The notes under the pieces were generated by a model, which was given only the letters and a program-made list of their open reading frames with translations, was not told where the DNA came from and searched no databases. Made by a program: the position numbers and the translations under genes. This document shows, piece after piece, positions 33,536 to 43,144 of a DNA stretch of 50,595 bases (the stretch's first letter is position 1; each line of letters starts with the position of its first letter). Source of the stretch: Aurantimonas coralicida (GTDB lineage Bacteria; Pseudomonadota; Alphaproteobacteria; Rhizobiales; Rhizobiaceae); assembly GCA_011050685.1 (NCBI GenBank), contig DRFF01000159.1:1-50595 (forward strand), written 5' to 3'.

Positions 33536-34411
33536 ATGACATCGCCTCTCGATTCCCGTCTCAACGCGTTCCGCGACGATCTCGCCGATGACCGGCTGCA
33601 AGGCCGGGTCGAGGCCGCGCATTTTGTTCGGGGCGAAGAATGTCACATCGTCAGCCCGGTGGCGCCGGTGCGCCGCCGGCCGTCGCCCGACGCGCCGCTC
33701 GACACCGAGGCGCTGTTCGGCGAACCGGTGACGGTCTTCGAGATTGACGCCGAGGGTTGGTCGTGGGTGCAACTCGGCACGGACGGCTATGTCGGTTATG
33801 TTCCGAGCGTGGCGATCGGCCGGCTCGGCGCCGCGCCGACGCACCGTGTGTCGGTCCCCCGCACGCTGCTGTTTCCCGGTCCCGACATCAAGCTGCCGCC
33901 GCTGCACGATCTGCCGATGGGCGCGCTGGTCGCCGTGACCGGCGCGGCCGAGGATCACAACGCGCGCTACGCGATGACCCAGCCCCACGGCGCCGTGGTG
34001 GAACAACATCTGAAGCCGCTCGGAACCGTGGAGCCGGACCTCGTGGCGGTTGCCGAGCGCTTTGTCGGCGTGCCTTATCTGTGGGGCGGCAAGAGCGCGT
34101 CGGGCATCGACTGCTCCGGCCTCGTCCAGATCGCCTGCGCGATGGCCGGCATAGCCGCGCCGCGCGACACCGACATGCAGGAGCGCGGCCTCGGCACGCG
34201 GATCGCCGGCATCGAATCGCTGCAACGCGGCGACCTCGTTTTCTGGAAGGGGCATGTCGGGATCATACTGGACGGCACACGGCTTTTGCATGCCAACGCC
34301 CATCACATGCTGACCGCGATCGAACCGCTGGCGAAGGCGATCGCCCGGCTGGAGGCAAAGGGTGCGGCGGTGACCAGCATCAAGCGGATGGACACGAGCC
34401 CCGCTGCGTAA
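33536..34411 (+). CDS. SH3-NlpC/P60 family peptidoglycan or dipeptide peptidase
   Basis: A 291-residue cysteine peptidase. An SH3b-like domain (about residues 35-95, with WSWVQLGTDGYVGYV) is followed by the NlpC/P60 domain: WGGKSASGIDCSGLV with Cys193, KGHVGIIL with His240 and LLHANAHH with His252. The fold cleaves gamma-D-glutamyl-diaminopimelate links. No signal peptide is seen, so it may act on imported murein peptides in the cytoplasm, which fits its place directly after an aminopeptidase. The start at 33536 follows GAGGAG; a frame opening at 33413 overlaps pepA and is rejected. Confidence 0.9.
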   Translation: MTSPLDSRLNAFRDDLADDRLQGRVEAAHFVRGEECHIVSPVAPVRRRPSPDAPLDTEALFGEPVTVFEIDAEGWSWVQLGTDGYVGYVPSVAIGRLGAAPTHRVSVPRTLLFPGPDIKLPPLHDLPMGALVAVTGAAEDHNARYAMTQPHGAVVEQHLKPLGTVEPDLVAVAERFVGVPYLWGGKSASGIDCSGLVQIACAMAGIAAPRDTDMQERGLGTRIAGIESLQRGDLVFWKGHVGIILDGTRLLHANAHHMLTAIEPLAKAIARLEAKGAAVTSIKRMDTSPAA

Positions 34412-34712
34412 TTGCGATATGCTTTCAACCAGTTATCGCCCCCCGACGGGCGATCCGGATCATGATACAAATTCCCCACGGTAATCCGGGAAGCGATTCC
34501 CAAGGAGTTCAAAACAATTTCCTGAAATGGTCCTGCGTCAAACTAACGCGGGGAAATTGCCGGAACGCTGGGGCTTTACCTCTCCAGGTAAGGAATTGTT
34601 AGGCACCTATGCGTAATCCCGCATAATCTGTTCTTGCGAGACCGGGCGTCGATTAGTGGCGTTTCAGAAAGTAAATCCGAGAAATACGGTATTCTAAGGG
34701 AGGCTGAAAATA
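34412..34712. other. 301-bp intergenic stretch, low GC
   Basis: No gene is supported. A short hairpin (ATCGCCC...GGGCGAT at 34436-34453) without a T-run may end the peptidase transcript. The rest is AT-richer than the surroundings and leads into the chemoreceptor stub, whose start is preceded by GGGAGG. Confidence 0.5.
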
Positions 34713-34928
34713 ATGAAACTTTCTGATATGAAGTTTTCCTCGCGAATAGGAATAATCGACGCTATCTGTATTTCTGGCATACTGGCCCTCGTCGCCATCT
34801 TCGCCGTCAACCAGAGAATTCGCGCGGGCTACGCTGGCGCGATCGAGATCGCGCAGAATACGGCGCATAAATTTGGAACTCATAGCCGGATCCCTATCCC
34901 TCGTCAGGAAATTTTCCCATGCGCTTGA
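34713..34928 (+). pseudogene. Truncated N-terminus of a methyl-accepting chemotaxis protein
   Basis: A 71-residue frame starting MKLSDMKFSSRIGIIDAI, which is the usual opening of rhizobial chemoreceptors: short basic start, one membrane segment (about residues 13-32) and the beginning of a periplasmic helix (AGYAGAIEIAQNTAHK). After residue ~53 the similarity stops and the sequence runs out in ...[10 protein letters not shown]. It overlaps the next chemoreceptor start by ten bases. A good ribosome binding site (GGGAGG) remains. I read it as the left remnant of a receptor gene replaced or partly deleted by the next one; a real short protein is less likely. Confidence 0.5.
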
Positions 34929-36856
34929 AAATCGGAAGCACGCTATACGTCTTCGCGGCCGTGGTCGGCGGTGCGTTCATCATTTCATCTCTGATCAGCT
35001 TCGGCGTTCTCGAGCGTTTGAAGGTAAATGGTCCTCTCTACGGACATATTGTGCAAAGCAAGGATCTCCTTGCCGATATCCTGCCGCCGCCGGAATATAT
35101 CATCGAGCCCTATCTGGAGGTCGTCTCGGCGAACGCCGGTTATACCCAACCTGCCGGCGTCGAACAGCGCTTGTCCGACCTGAAGAAGGTCTACGACGAG
35201 CGGCATGAGTATTGGCTGGCCTCCGACCTTCGCGCCGATATCAAGAAGCTGATCACCGTCGATACGCACCGCTACGCGAAGGAATTCTGGAATACCGTCG
35301 ATAGCGAATTTCTTCCTGCGCTGGCGGCGCGGGACGTGTCGGCTCGGGACAAGGCGTTCCAGGCTGTGTCGGCGGCGTATCATGCGCATCGGGCGATCAT
35401 CGATGAACTCGTCGCAACCGCGAATGCCAGAGGCATCGAGCTGGAGAGTGAAGCGGCGTCGGAAAGCACGCTTGGCACGACGGGTCAGATCGTTAGCGGG
35501 CTTCTCGCGCTTCTGATTCTGGCCGGCGGTATTTTCTTTATCATTCGGCGGGTCGTGCGCCCGTTGGCCGCCATGTCGACGGCTATGAACGAGCTGTCCT
35601 CGGGCGATCTTGATGTGGCCGTGACGGGAGCCGATCGCCCTGATGAAATCGGCGATCTGGCGCGGGCGCTTGAAATCTTCAAGTCAGCGGAGGTCGAGAA
35701 GCGTCAGCTCCAGGCCGATGCGCTGGAGACGGAACGTCGCTCCAAATTGGAACTCGCGACGACCTCAGAAAATGCCGCGACGAATGCGCGTAACCTTCTC
35801 ATCCAGAACCTCGGGCCGGCTTTCGAAAGGCTGGCCGACGGCGACCTGACGGTCAGACTGGACGACAGCATCGGCCACGACTTCAGCGAAGTACGTGATC
35901 AATTCAACGCTAGCGTCGCCAAGCTGGAAGATGCGATCGGCAATGTGGTGACGTCGATCGGCTCGATCCGGTCTGGCCTCTCGGAGATCAACACGGCGTC
36001 GAACGATCTGGCGCAGCGCACCGAACAGCAGGCGGCCAACCTGGAAGAGACGGTTGCGGCGCTGGGCGAGGTGACGACGGCGGTGAATGAAACCGCCGAG
36101 GGCGCCGGCAAGGCGCAGACGGCGGCGAGTACCGCTCGCGGCAAGGCCCAGAAGGGCGGCGAGATCGTCGGCCAGGCGGTTGCGGCGATGAGCCAGATCG
36201 AAAAATCCTCCGAGCAGATCAACCAGATCATCTCGGTGATCGACGAGATCGCCTTCCAGACCAACCTCCTCGCCTTGAATGCCGGCGTCGAGGCGGCGCG
36301 GGCGGGTGAAGCCGGCAAGGGCTTTGCGGTGGTCGCCCAGGAAGTGCGCGGGCTGGCCCAGCGCTCGGCCGAGGCCGCCAAGGAGATCAAGACGCTGATC
36401 GCGACCTCGCGCAGCCAGGTGGAAAGCGGCGTCGAGCTGGTGACGGCCTCAGGCAAGTCGCTGGACGAGATCGTCGCCGAGGTCAGTTCGATGGCCGAGC
36501 TGATTGCGACGATCGCGGTGAGCGCCAAGGAGCAGGCGACGAGCTTGCGCGAGGTGTCGGGCGCGGCCGATCAGATGGACAAGGTGACGCAGCAGAACGC
36601 GGCGATGGTGGAAGAGGCGACGGCTGCGAGCCAGACCTTGTCCAACGAGACCGAGGAACTGGCGAGCGCGATGGCGCAGTTCAAGACCGGCTCGGCCGGC
36701 AACGGGCGGGGCCAGGCCTCGCAGCCACGCAACGCCGGCGCCAACCGGGCACGGCCGGCCGCGCCGTCGCGGGGCGTACCGCAGATGAAGACCACCGGCC
36801 GCGGCGGCGCCGCCCGTGCCCCCAAGGCCGAATCCGACAGCTGGGAGGAGTTCTGA
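34919..36856 (+). CDS. Methyl-accepting chemotaxis protein
   Basis: A 645-residue chemoreceptor. TM1 is at ~10-32, the periplasmic helical sensor at ~33-190, TM2 at ~193-213, then a HAMP domain (to ~268) and a second HAMP-like unit ([16 protein letters not shown]). The signalling domain has the conserved hairpin tip [22 protein letters not shown] and [23 protein letters not shown]. The protein ends in SWEEF, a tethering pentapeptide like NWETF that recruits CheR. The ligand is unknown. The start follows AGGAAA. No che genes are in the window. The 3' half is much more GC-rich than the 5' half. Confidence 0.93.
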   Translation: MRLKIGSTLYVFAAVVGGAFIISSLISFGVLERLKVNGPLYGHIVQSKDLLADILPPPEYIIEPYLEVVSANAGYTQPAGVEQRLSDLKKVYDERHEYWLASDLRADIKKLITVDTHRYAKEFWNTVDSEFLPALAARDVSARDKAFQAVSAAYHAHRAIIDELVATANARGIELESEAASESTLGTTGQIVSGLLALLILAGGIFFIIRRVVRPLAAMSTAMNELSSGDLDVAVTGADRPDEIGDLARALEIFKSAEVEKRQLQADALETERRSKLELATTSENAATNARNLLIQNLGPAFERLADGDLTVRLDDSIGHDFSEVRDQFNASVAKLEDAIGNVVTSIGSIRSGLSEINTASNDLAQRTEQQAANLEETVAALGEVTTAVNETAEGAGKAQTAASTARGKAQKGGEIVGQAVAAMSQIEKSSEQINQIISVIDEIAFQTNLLALNAGVEAARAGEAGKGFAVVAQEVRGLAQRSAEAAKEIKTLIATSRSQVESGVELVTASGKSLDEIVAEVSSMAELIATIAVSAKEQATSLREVSGAADQMDKVTQQNAAMVEEATAASQTLSNETEELASAMAQFKTGSAGNGRGQASQPRNAGANRARPAAPSRGVPQMKTTGRGGAARAPKAESDSWEEF

Positions 36857-36933
36857 TCCTCTTTCCAACTTGGATGATCGGCGGCGTCCGTCGGTCATCC
36901 CCTGGTCGAAGGGCCAATTCCTCAATGAGCGAT

Positions 36934-36972
36934 GCCGAGGATCCGATCACCCGATCGGGTCCTCGGCTGTTT
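36934..36972. terminator. Hairpin between convergent chemoreceptor and dehydrogenase genes
   Basis: A stem of 15 bp with one G-T pair (GCCGAGGATCCGATC / GATCGGGTCCTCGGC) around the loop ACCC, followed by TGTTTCT. It lies between the stops of two convergent genes. Confidence 0.65.
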
Positions 36973-37019
36973 CTGGATCCAGGATCGAGCGGACATGACG
37001 CCGCCGCCGCGGCGCGGGT

Positions 37020-37961
37020 TCAGTAGCCCGCCGCGCGATCGACCACGCCGCGCAGCGTCTCGCCGCGCTCATGCGCCGCGATCTGACGCATGACCTCCGG
37101 GGCCAACGCATCGGGATCGGAGATGGCGGCGGCGTGGGGCGTGACGAAGACGCGCGGATGGCTCCAGAGCGGGCTCGACGCGGGCAGCGGCTCGACGTTG
37201 AAGACGTCGAGCGAGGCTTCCAACAGGATGTCCTGATCAAGCGCGTCGAGGATCGCCGCTTCGTTCTGCAGGCCACCACGGCCGGCATTGATCAGGACCG
37301 GGCCGCCGAGCGGCGTCTGCCGCTTCAGGCGCGACAACAGGCCGGCATCGATGATGCCACGCGTTTCGGTGGTCAGCGGCAGCAGCACCACGAGAATGTC
37401 GGTCGCGGCGAGAAAACCGTCGACGCCGGCCTGGCCCGCGAAGGTTGCAGCACCCGCGACCGTCTTTTGCGTGCGGCTCCAGCCGGCGATGCGGAAACCC
37501 AGCGGTTTCAGCTTGGCGGCGGCGTCCTGGCCAAGTTCGCCGAAACCCATGAAGCCGACGGTGATTTCGCGGGCCGCCGGCTGCATCCGCTCGTGCCAGA
37601 TCTTCTGCGCCTGCTGGCTGCGATAGGCGCGGCCGCGGCGGAAATGATCGAGCACGCGCCAGACGATATATTCGCTCATGCGGCTCGACAGATCGTCGGC
37701 GACGATCCGCACCACCGGCACGTCCGGCAACCGCTTGTCCGCGAAAATATGGTCAACCCCAGCGCCGAGCGAGAAGATCGCCTTGAGATTGGGCAGGTTT
37801 TCCAGGAGCCCCGGCGGTTGCTTCCAGACGACGGCGTAATCGATCGCGGTATCGGCGCTGCTCGTCGGCTCCAGCACGATCGGGTGACCGCCGCCGGCCG
37901 CTTCGAGTGCCGCCCGCCAGCGCATCGGATCGAAACCGGTGACGGACAGGAGAATGGTCAA
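37020..37961 (-). CDS. ghrA: D-2-hydroxyacid dehydrogenase, GhrA-like glyoxylate/hydroxypyruvate reductase
   Basis: A 313-residue NAD(P)-dependent enzyme reducing glyoxylate or hydroxypyruvate. The Rossmann loop is GFMGFGELG (about residues 138-146), followed by AGWSRTQK with the NADPH-favouring Arg, LINAGRGGLQNE and the C-terminal LEASLDVFNVEPLP with catalytic His in VTPHAAA. The start TTG at 37961 overlaps the Nudix stop as TTGA; an upstream ATG at 38030 would lie inside the Nudix gene. It is the last gene of the yejF-Nudix-ghrA run. Confidence 0.88.
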   Translation of the reverse strand: MTILLSVTGFDPMRWRAALEAAGGGHPIVLEPTSSADTAIDYAVVWKQPPGLLENLPNLKAIFSLGAGVDHIFADKRLPDVPVVRIVADDLSSRMSEYIVWRVLDHFRRGRAYRSQQAQKIWHERMQPAAREITVGFMGFGELGQDAAAKLKPLGFRIAGWSRTQKTVAGAATFAGQAGVDGFLAATDILVVLLPLTTETRGIIDAGLLSRLKRQTPLGGPVLINAGRGGLQNEAAILDALDQDILLEASLDVFNVEPLPASSPLWSHPRVFVTPHAAAISDPDALAPEVMRQIAAHERGETLRGVVDRAAGY

Positions 37962-38620
37962 GGCACGTCCTCTCTGTCGAGCGTTCCGGACAGCACCTGC
38001 GCCCGCGCGCGCCCCTTGCGGGCAAACCAATGGGCGCAGCCGACCAGGAAGGCATTTTCGATGCGGCCGTCGTCGACGGCGGCGATCAGGTCGTCGACCT
38101 TGGCCAGGATCGGACGGATGTCCTCATGCTCGTCGTCCTTGCCAGCCGATTCTGTGAGGTCCGACGCATCGACGATGGCGAGAAAGATCGTCGCGTGCTC
38201 GGTGGTCAGCCCGGGCGACGACAGGATCCGGTAACAGCGCTCGATCGCCTGAGCGGTGAGGCCGGTTTCCTCGTGAAGCTCGCGCAGGGCGGCCGCCTCG
38301 CCGTCCTCGCCCGGATCGACGAGGCCGGCCGGCAGTTCCAGCGCCGCCGCCAGATCGAGCACCAGCGCGGCGGCGATGCGGAACTGGCGAATGACGACGA
38401 TGGCGTCCCGCGCGGGATCGTAAGGGATGACGATGACGACCTCGCCGCTGGCGAGATATTCCCGTCGCAGCGGTCCCAGTTCTCCTTCGCCGTCGAAACG
38501 CTCGTGATGGAGCGTCGTCGCCTGGAGCGGCCGAAAGCCATCATGCAGGGTCTCGGTCTCGATGACCCGGAAGTCCAGATGCTGGTCGGCGAGTTGATCG
38601 CGGTAATGGCCTTTGGTCAC
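37958..38620 (-). CDS. Nudix hydrolase, ADP-sugar pyrophosphatase-like
   Basis: A 220-residue Nudix protein. The box fits G-x5-E-x7-REUxEExGU exactly: GLVDPGE then DGEAAAL then RELHEETGL. The N-terminal FRPLQATTLHHERFDGE strand pairs with VIVIPYDPARDAIVVIRQFR, as in ADP-ribose pyrophosphatases, which dimerise through this part. It may hydrolyse ADP-ribose or other nucleoside diphosphate sugars. The GTG start overlaps the yejF stop (GTGA), and its own stop overlaps ghrA (TTGA). Confidence 0.9.
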   Translation of the reverse strand: MTKGHYRDQLADQHLDFRVIETETLHDGFRPLQATTLHHERFDGEGELGPLRREYLASGEVVIVIPYDPARDAIVVIRQFRIAAALVLDLAAALELPAGLVDPGEDGEAAALRELHEETGLTAQAIERCYRILSSPGLTTEHATIFLAIVDASDLTESAGKDDEHEDIRPILAKVDDLIAAVDDGRIENAFLVGCAHWFARKGRARAQVLSGTLDREDVP

Positions 38621-40275
38621 TGGGACAGGACCTCGGTTGGAACGGCGGCGATGTCGAAGGCAGCCGCCATCAGCGCCTTGGTGTAATCGGTCTGCGGCCG
38701 GTCGAAGATTTCCTCGGCCGGGCCGCGTTCGACGACGACACCGTTGCGCATGACGATGACCTCGTTGGCGAGCGCCCGCACCACCTTCAGATCGTGGCTG
38801 ATGAAGAGATAGGCGAGGTCATGCTTCTTCTGCAGGTCGCGCAGGAGGTCGACGACTTGCGCCTGGACGCTCATATCGAGCGCCGAGGTCGGCTCGTCGA
38901 GCATGACGAAGCGCGGGTTGAGCACCATCGCGCGGGCGATGGCGACGCGCTGGCGCTGGCCGCCGGAAAATTCGTGCGGAAACCGGAAGCGGGTGGCCGG
39001 GTCGAGCCCGACCTCGTTGAGGGCGGCGACGACGCGGGCGTCGCGCTCGGCGGGCGTCAGCCGCTTTTCGTGGATCGCCAGGCCCTCGGCGACGATGTCG
39101 GCGATGCTCATGCGCGGCGACAGCGAACCGAACGGGTCCTGGAAGACGATCTGCAGCTTCTCGCGCAGCGGCTTCATCGCCTTGAACGAGCGTTCGTCGA
39201 TGCGCTCCCCCTCGAAGCGGATTTCGCCTTCGGACGAGATCATCCGGCACAGCGCCAGGCCGAGCGTCGTCTTGCCCGAGCCCGACTCGCCGACGACGCC
39301 GACGGTCTGGCCGGCGCGCACGGTGATGTCGATACCGTCGACGGCCTTCACATGGTCGGTGGTGCGGCGGAAGAAGCCGGTCTTGATCGGAAACCAGACC
39401 TTGAGGTTGTCGGCTTCCATCACCACCGGCGCGTTGGCGTTGGCGGCGGGCGGTCGGCCCTTCGGTTCGGCGGCGAGAAGATGTTTCGTGTAGGCGTGCT
39501 GGGGATCGGCGAAAATCCGCTCGGTCGGCCCCTCCTCGACGATCTTGCCCTGATACATCACGCAGACCCGATCGGCGATCTTGCGGACGATGCCGAGGTC
39601 ATGGGTAATGAACAGCATCGCCATGCGCCGCTCGGCCTGAAGGTTCTTCAACAGCTCCAGAATCTGCGCCTGCACTGTCACGTCCAGCGCCGTCGTCGGC
39701 TCGTCGGCGATCAGAAGGTCCGGCTCGTTGGCGAGCGCCATGGCGATCATCACACGCTGGCGCTGGCCGCCCGACAATTGGTGCGGATAGGCGCCAAGCC
39801 GCTTTTCCGGATCGCGGATGCCGACCTGTCGCATCAGCTCCAGCGTGCGCTCGCGCGCCGCCTCGTCGCGCAGGCCGCGATGGATCTTCAAAATCTCGCC
39901 GATCTGCCGCTCGATCGTATGGAGCGGATTGAGCGAGGACATCGGCTCCTGGAAGATCATCGAGATCCGATTGCCGCGCACCTTCCGCAGATCGCGCTCG
40001 TCATCGTCGATGAGGTTCTCGCCGTCGAACATCACCGCGCCGCCGGGGTGGCTGGCGGAGGGGTAGGGCAAGAGCTTGAGGATCGACAGTGCCGAGACCG
40101 ACTTGCCGGAGCCGGATTCGCCGACCAGTGCCAACGTCTCGCCCTTGCCGATCGAAAACGAGATATCGTCCACGGCGATCTGCGTCTTGCCGCCCTGATG
40201 GAAGGCGACGGAGAGATTCTCCACGGAGAGGAGCGGGTCGCGGGAAGTGGCGGCTGCGGCGGTGATCGGGCTCAA
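38617..40275 (-). CDS. yejF: Peptide ABC transporter double ATPase YejF
   Basis: A 552-residue tandem ATPase of the oligopeptide/microcin C importer. Domain 1 has Walker [31 protein letters not shown] and [12 protein letters not shown]; domain 2 has [24 protein letters not shown] and [12 protein letters not shown], plus an oligopeptide-type linker ([16 protein letters not shown]). Both halves look active. The start is TTG at 40275, overlapping the cation transporter stop as TTGA. It belongs with yejA, yejB and yejE at 41914-48245 but is separated from them by 1.6 kb of other genes. Confidence 0.93.
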   Translation of the reverse strand: MSPITAAAATSRDPLLSVENLSVAFHQGGKTQIAVDDISFSIGKGETLALVGESGSGKSVSALSILKLLPYPSASHPGGAVMFDGENLIDDDERDLRKVRGNRISMIFQEPMSSLNPLHTIERQIGEILKIHRGLRDEAARERTLELMRQVGIRDPEKRLGAYPHQLSGGQRQRVMIAMALANEPDLLIADEPTTALDVTVQAQILELLKNLQAERRMAMLFITHDLGIVRKIADRVCVMYQGKIVEEGPTERIFADPQHAYTKHLLAAEPKGRPPAANANAPVVMEADNLKVWFPIKTGFFRRTTDHVKAVDGIDITVRAGQTVGVVGESGSGKTTLGLALCRMISSEGEIRFEGERIDERSFKAMKPLREKLQIVFQDPFGSLSPRMSIADIVAEGLAIHEKRLTPAERDARVVAALNEVGLDPATRFRFPHEFSGGQRQRVAIARAMVLNPRFVMLDEPTSALDMSVQAQVVDLLRDLQKKHDLAYLFISHDLKVVRALANEVIVMRNGVVVERGPAEEIFDRPQTDYTKALMAAAFDIAAVPTEVLSQ

Positions 40276-41219
40276 GCGGATCGATCCTTCAATGTGGCGT
40301 CGTCGTGCCGGTGCGCGTGGTCATGGTCCGCGCAGCAATCGCGTTCGATCTCAACCGTCGCATGGCCGATCGCAAAGCGGCGTTTCAATTCCATCTTGAT
40401 CGCGCGTGTCACCACCGTGCCGTCCGCCGCTTCGTCGATGCAGGCGTGCAGCGTCGCCATGCGCCGTTCCGGGGTGATCGACCAGGCGTGGACGTGATGG
40501 ACCTCGCGCAGTCCCGCGACGCTCTCCACCAGATGCGGCTCGACATTCGCCATGTCGAGCCCTTTGGGCGTGCCTTCGAGGAGCACATGCCCGGCATCGC
40601 GCACGAGCCGCCAGGCCGAGACGAGGACGAGCGCGGCGACGAGCACCGACAGAATCGGATCGATCGGCATCCAGCCGGTGGCGAGGATGACGACGGCCGC
40701 GACGATCGCCGCGACCGAGCCGAGGAGGTCGCCCAGAACATGCAGTACCGCGCCACGGATGTTGAGGTTGTCGCGGTCGGCGCCGTGCAGGATCGCGAAG
40801 ACGACGATGTTGACGATCAGCCCGCCGATCGCGACGACAAGCATGGTGCCGCCGAGAATGTCGCCGGGCGAGCGCAGGCGATCGATTGCCTCGACGACGA
40901 TGAAGCCGGCGATGACGAACAGCGCCAGGCCGTTGACGAAGGCAACCAGCACCTCGAAGCGGTGATAACCGAAGGTGCGGCGCTCGTCGCTGGGCCGCCG
41001 CGACAGCCGGAAGGCGAACCAGCCGAGCCCAAGCGCGGCGAAGTCGGTGAGCATGTGCGCGGCGTCGGCGAGCAGCGCCAGCGAGCCGGAGACGAGACCG
41101 CCGATCACTTCGGCGACCATGAACAGGCCGGTCAGCAGCGCGGCGATGCCGATCCGCGTCTCGTTGGCTCCGGTGGTGTGGCCGGTGAAGCCGTGGGAAT
41201 GGTCGTGGTCGTGGCTCAA
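40272..41219 (-). CDS. Cation diffusion facilitator, zinc-type
   Basis: A 315-residue CDF transporter with six membrane segments that exports divalent cations against protons. His-rich tails at both ends (SHDHDHSHG and DCCADHDHAHRHDD) and HxxxD in the two metal-site helices (HMLTD, HVLGD) point to zinc. The cytoplasmic C-terminal domain has HHVHAWSITPERRMATLHACI. The start TTG at 41219 overlaps the toxin stop (TTGA); an ATG at 41315 would lie 97 bases inside the toxin gene and encode unrelated residues. Its place within a peptide transporter operon is unusual. Confidence 0.9.
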   Translation of the reverse strand: MSHDHDHSHGFTGHTTGANETRIGIAALLTGLFMVAEVIGGLVSGSLALLADAAHMLTDFAALGLGWFAFRLSRRPSDERRTFGYHRFEVLVAFVNGLALFVIAGFIVVEAIDRLRSPGDILGGTMLVVAIGGLIVNIVVFAILHGADRDNLNIRGAVLHVLGDLLGSVAAIVAAVVILATGWMPIDPILSVLVAALVLVSAWRLVRDAGHVLLEGTPKGLDMANVEPHLVESVAGLREVHHVHAWSITPERRMATLHACIDEAADGTVVTRAIKMELKRRFAIGHATVEIERDCCADHDHAHRHDDATLKDRSA

Positions 41220-41656
41220 GGTAAGGTGTTCCAATCCGGCAGTGTGCCGATGTCCAGCATTTTCAATGTCGTTGGGGCTCGAATTCGTCGATCGGCCGTC
41301 AGGAAATATTGGCATTTGGCTTCGATCGCGGATGCGACGTGTATCGCATCCGGTGTCCGACCACCGAACTCAGCGCGCAATTCGGCGCATCTCCTCAGCA
41401 CAGTGCGACCTACGGGGACAATGACGATACCATCTCCGGTCGTTAAGAAACCTTCATAGTGTGCGACAAGTTCATGATCCCGGTCTTTGATTGGGAGCAC
41501 CAACACTTCCGCGAGCGTTAGCTCGCTGCTGACGACCATGCCATTACGCGCATGGACACTTCGCAAGAAAGCCTGAACCTCTTCATCGCGATACTCGATC
41601 AATCTGATGACGATGTTGGTATCAAGATAAACCGACGGATGGTCCATCAATCCCAT
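41216..41656 (-). CDS. PIN-domain toxin (VapC-like)
   Basis: A 146-residue PIN-domain ribonuclease, likely toxin of a toxin-antitoxin pair. The acidic site is Asp12 in YLDTNI, Glu50 in TLAEVLVL, Asp103 in TPDAIHVASA and Asp122 in FLTADRRI. PIN toxins cut tRNA or rRNA when freed from antitoxin. The partner is the gene just upstream (41647-41892), which overlaps it. An alternative start at 41647 overlaps the antitoxin stop as TGATG. The pair sits between yejE and the CDF gene. Confidence 0.9.
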   Translation of the reverse strand: MGLMDHPSVYLDTNIVIRLIEYRDEEVQAFLRSVHARNGMVVSSELTLAEVLVLPIKDRDHELVAHYEGFLTTGDGIVIVPVGRTVLRRCAELRAEFGGRTPDAIHVASAIEAKCQYFLTADRRIRAPTTLKMLDIGTLPDWNTLP

Positions 41657-41892
41657 TCGTCCCGAAGTTTGCGGATACGGGTCACGGCTTCTGCGACGCT
41701 CGTATTCTTGTGCGCTGCGATCCCCCAGTAGCGGAGATATTTCGGCAATTTTTCGGACGAATCGGAGCGTTCCGCCACCTCTTCTACGATGGTGATCGTC
41801 AAAAGCGCGTTCGGTGCCAGTCCTTCCCGCATATCGGCTGGAAGATGACCCGCAGGCACATGTTCAATTGTCTTGCGACGAACCTCATTCAT
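41647..41892 (-). CDS. Antitoxin partner of the PIN toxin
   Basis: An 81-residue protein (MNEVRRKTIEHVPAGHLPADM...) directly upstream of and overlapping the PIN toxin, the usual antitoxin position. The N-terminal half suggests a short strand-rich DNA-binding region and the C-terminal half (NTSVAEAVTRIRKLRDEWD) a helix that could occupy the toxin site. I do not recognise a classic RHH or AbrB motif, so the assignment rests mainly on context. The start is 21 bases after the yejE stop. Confidence 0.75.
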   Translation of the reverse strand: MNEVRRKTIEHVPAGHLPADMREGLAPNALLTITIVEEVAERSDSSEKLPKYLRYWGIAAHKNTSVAEAVTRIRKLRDEWD

Positions 41893-41913
41893 TTTTCGCC
41901 AACCCTTATCGTC

Positions 41914-43143
41914 TCACCCGAAACTCTTGCGCGGATCGAAGGCATCGCGCACCGCCTCGCCGACGAAGACCAGCAGCGAGAGCATCAAGGATATCACGAG
42001 GAAGCCGGAAAAGCCGAGCCAGGGCGCCTGCAGGTTGTTCTTGCCCTGGGCCAGCAATTCGCCAAGCGACGGTGAGCCCGGTGGCAGGCCGAAGCCGAGG
42101 AAGTCGAGCGAGGTCAGCGTGGTGATCGAGCCGTTGAGGATGAAGGGCAGGAAGGTCAGCGTCGCCACCATCGCATTCGGCAGAAGGTGGCGGGTGATGA
42201 TCGTCCAGTCGCCGACCCCGAGCGCCCGCGCTGCGTTGACATACTCGAAATTGCGGGCGCGCAGGAATTCCGCTCGCACGACGCCGACGAAGGCGACCCA
42301 GGAGAACAGGAGCATGATGCCGAGCAGGATCCAGAAGCCGGGTGGCAGGATCGCGGCGATGATCAGCAGAAGATACAGCACCGGGATCGACGACCAGATC
42401 TCGATGAAGCGCTGGAACAGAAGGTCGATCCAGCCGCCGAAATAGCCCTGGACGGCACCGGCGGCGACGCCGATGACGGCCGAGGCGGCGGTCAGGATCA
42501 GGCCGAACAGCACGGAGATCCGGAAGCCGTAGATCAGCCGCGCGGCGACGTCCCGTGCCTGGTCGTCGGTGCCGAGCCAGTTCATGTTGCCGAAGCTGCA
42601 ATTCGGGTCGTCGACGCCGAGAGGATAGCGCTGGCAGCGCTCCTCCTTCGAGAAGGTCCAGGAGGGGGCGGAGGGCGCCGGCGTCGGGATCTCGTTGTTG
42701 ACGCTCTGGAAGGAGTAGCGGATCGGCGGCCAGATCGCCCAGCCATTGGCCGCGATCTCATCCTGCACGAAGGGGTCGCGATAGTTGGTCACCGGCAGGA
42801 AGCCGCCGAACACCTCTTCCGGATAGTCGACCACGACCGGATAGTAGAACTCGCCCTTGTATTCGACCAATAGCGGCTTGTCGTTGGCGACGAACTCGGC
42901 GAACAGCGTGACGATGAACAGGAAGGCGAATATCCACAACGACCAGTAGCCGCGCCGGTTGGCCTTGAAGTTCTGCCAGCGCCGCTGGTTCAGCGGCGAC
43001 AGACGCGGCCGCCGAGTGAATTCCGCCTCCGGCGCCATCTGGGCGACGCCGCTGGTCTGCTCCTTGGCGATCTGGGCCGCCTCGGTGGCGGCATCCGGCT
43101 GGTGCCGGTTCTCCTTCAAGCGGTCTTTGAGAGCGTCATCCAT
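41914..43143 (-). CDS. yejE: Peptide ABC transporter permease YejE
   Basis: A 409-residue inner-membrane permease of the DppC/OppC type with a long periplasmic loop (about residues 85-190) between the first and second membrane segments. It has RRYWQNFKANRRGYWS-like features near the N-terminus (LNQRRWQNFKANRRGYWS) and the EAA loop AARALGVGDWTIITRHLLPNA. It follows yejB by one base. It works with YejB and YejF to import peptides such as antimicrobial peptides or microcin C-type compounds. Confidence 0.93.
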   Translation of the reverse strand: MDDALKDRLKENRHQPDAATEAAQIAKEQTSGVAQMAPEAEFTRRPRLSPLNQRRWQNFKANRRGYWSLWIFAFLFIVTLFAEFVANDKPLLVEYKGEFYYPVVVDYPEEVFGGFLPVTNYRDPFVQDEIAANGWAIWPPIRYSFQSVNNEIPTPAPSAPSWTFSKEERCQRYPLGVDDPNCSFGNMNWLGTDDQARDVAARLIYGFRISVLFGLILTAASAVIGVAAGAVQGYFGGWIDLLFQRFIEIWSSIPVLYLLLIIAAILPPGFWILLGIMLLFSWVAFVGVVRAEFLRARNFEYVNAARALGVGDWTIITRHLLPNAMVATLTFLPFILNGSITTLTSLDFLGFGLPPGSPSLGELLAQGKNNLQAPWLGFSGFLVISLMLSLLVFVGEAVRDAFDPRKSFG

Positions 43144-43144
43144 C

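Noticed and set aside
34653..34883. Minus-strand 76-residue frame opposite the chemoreceptor stub
   Set aside because: No ribosome binding site, no family; antisense of the stub.
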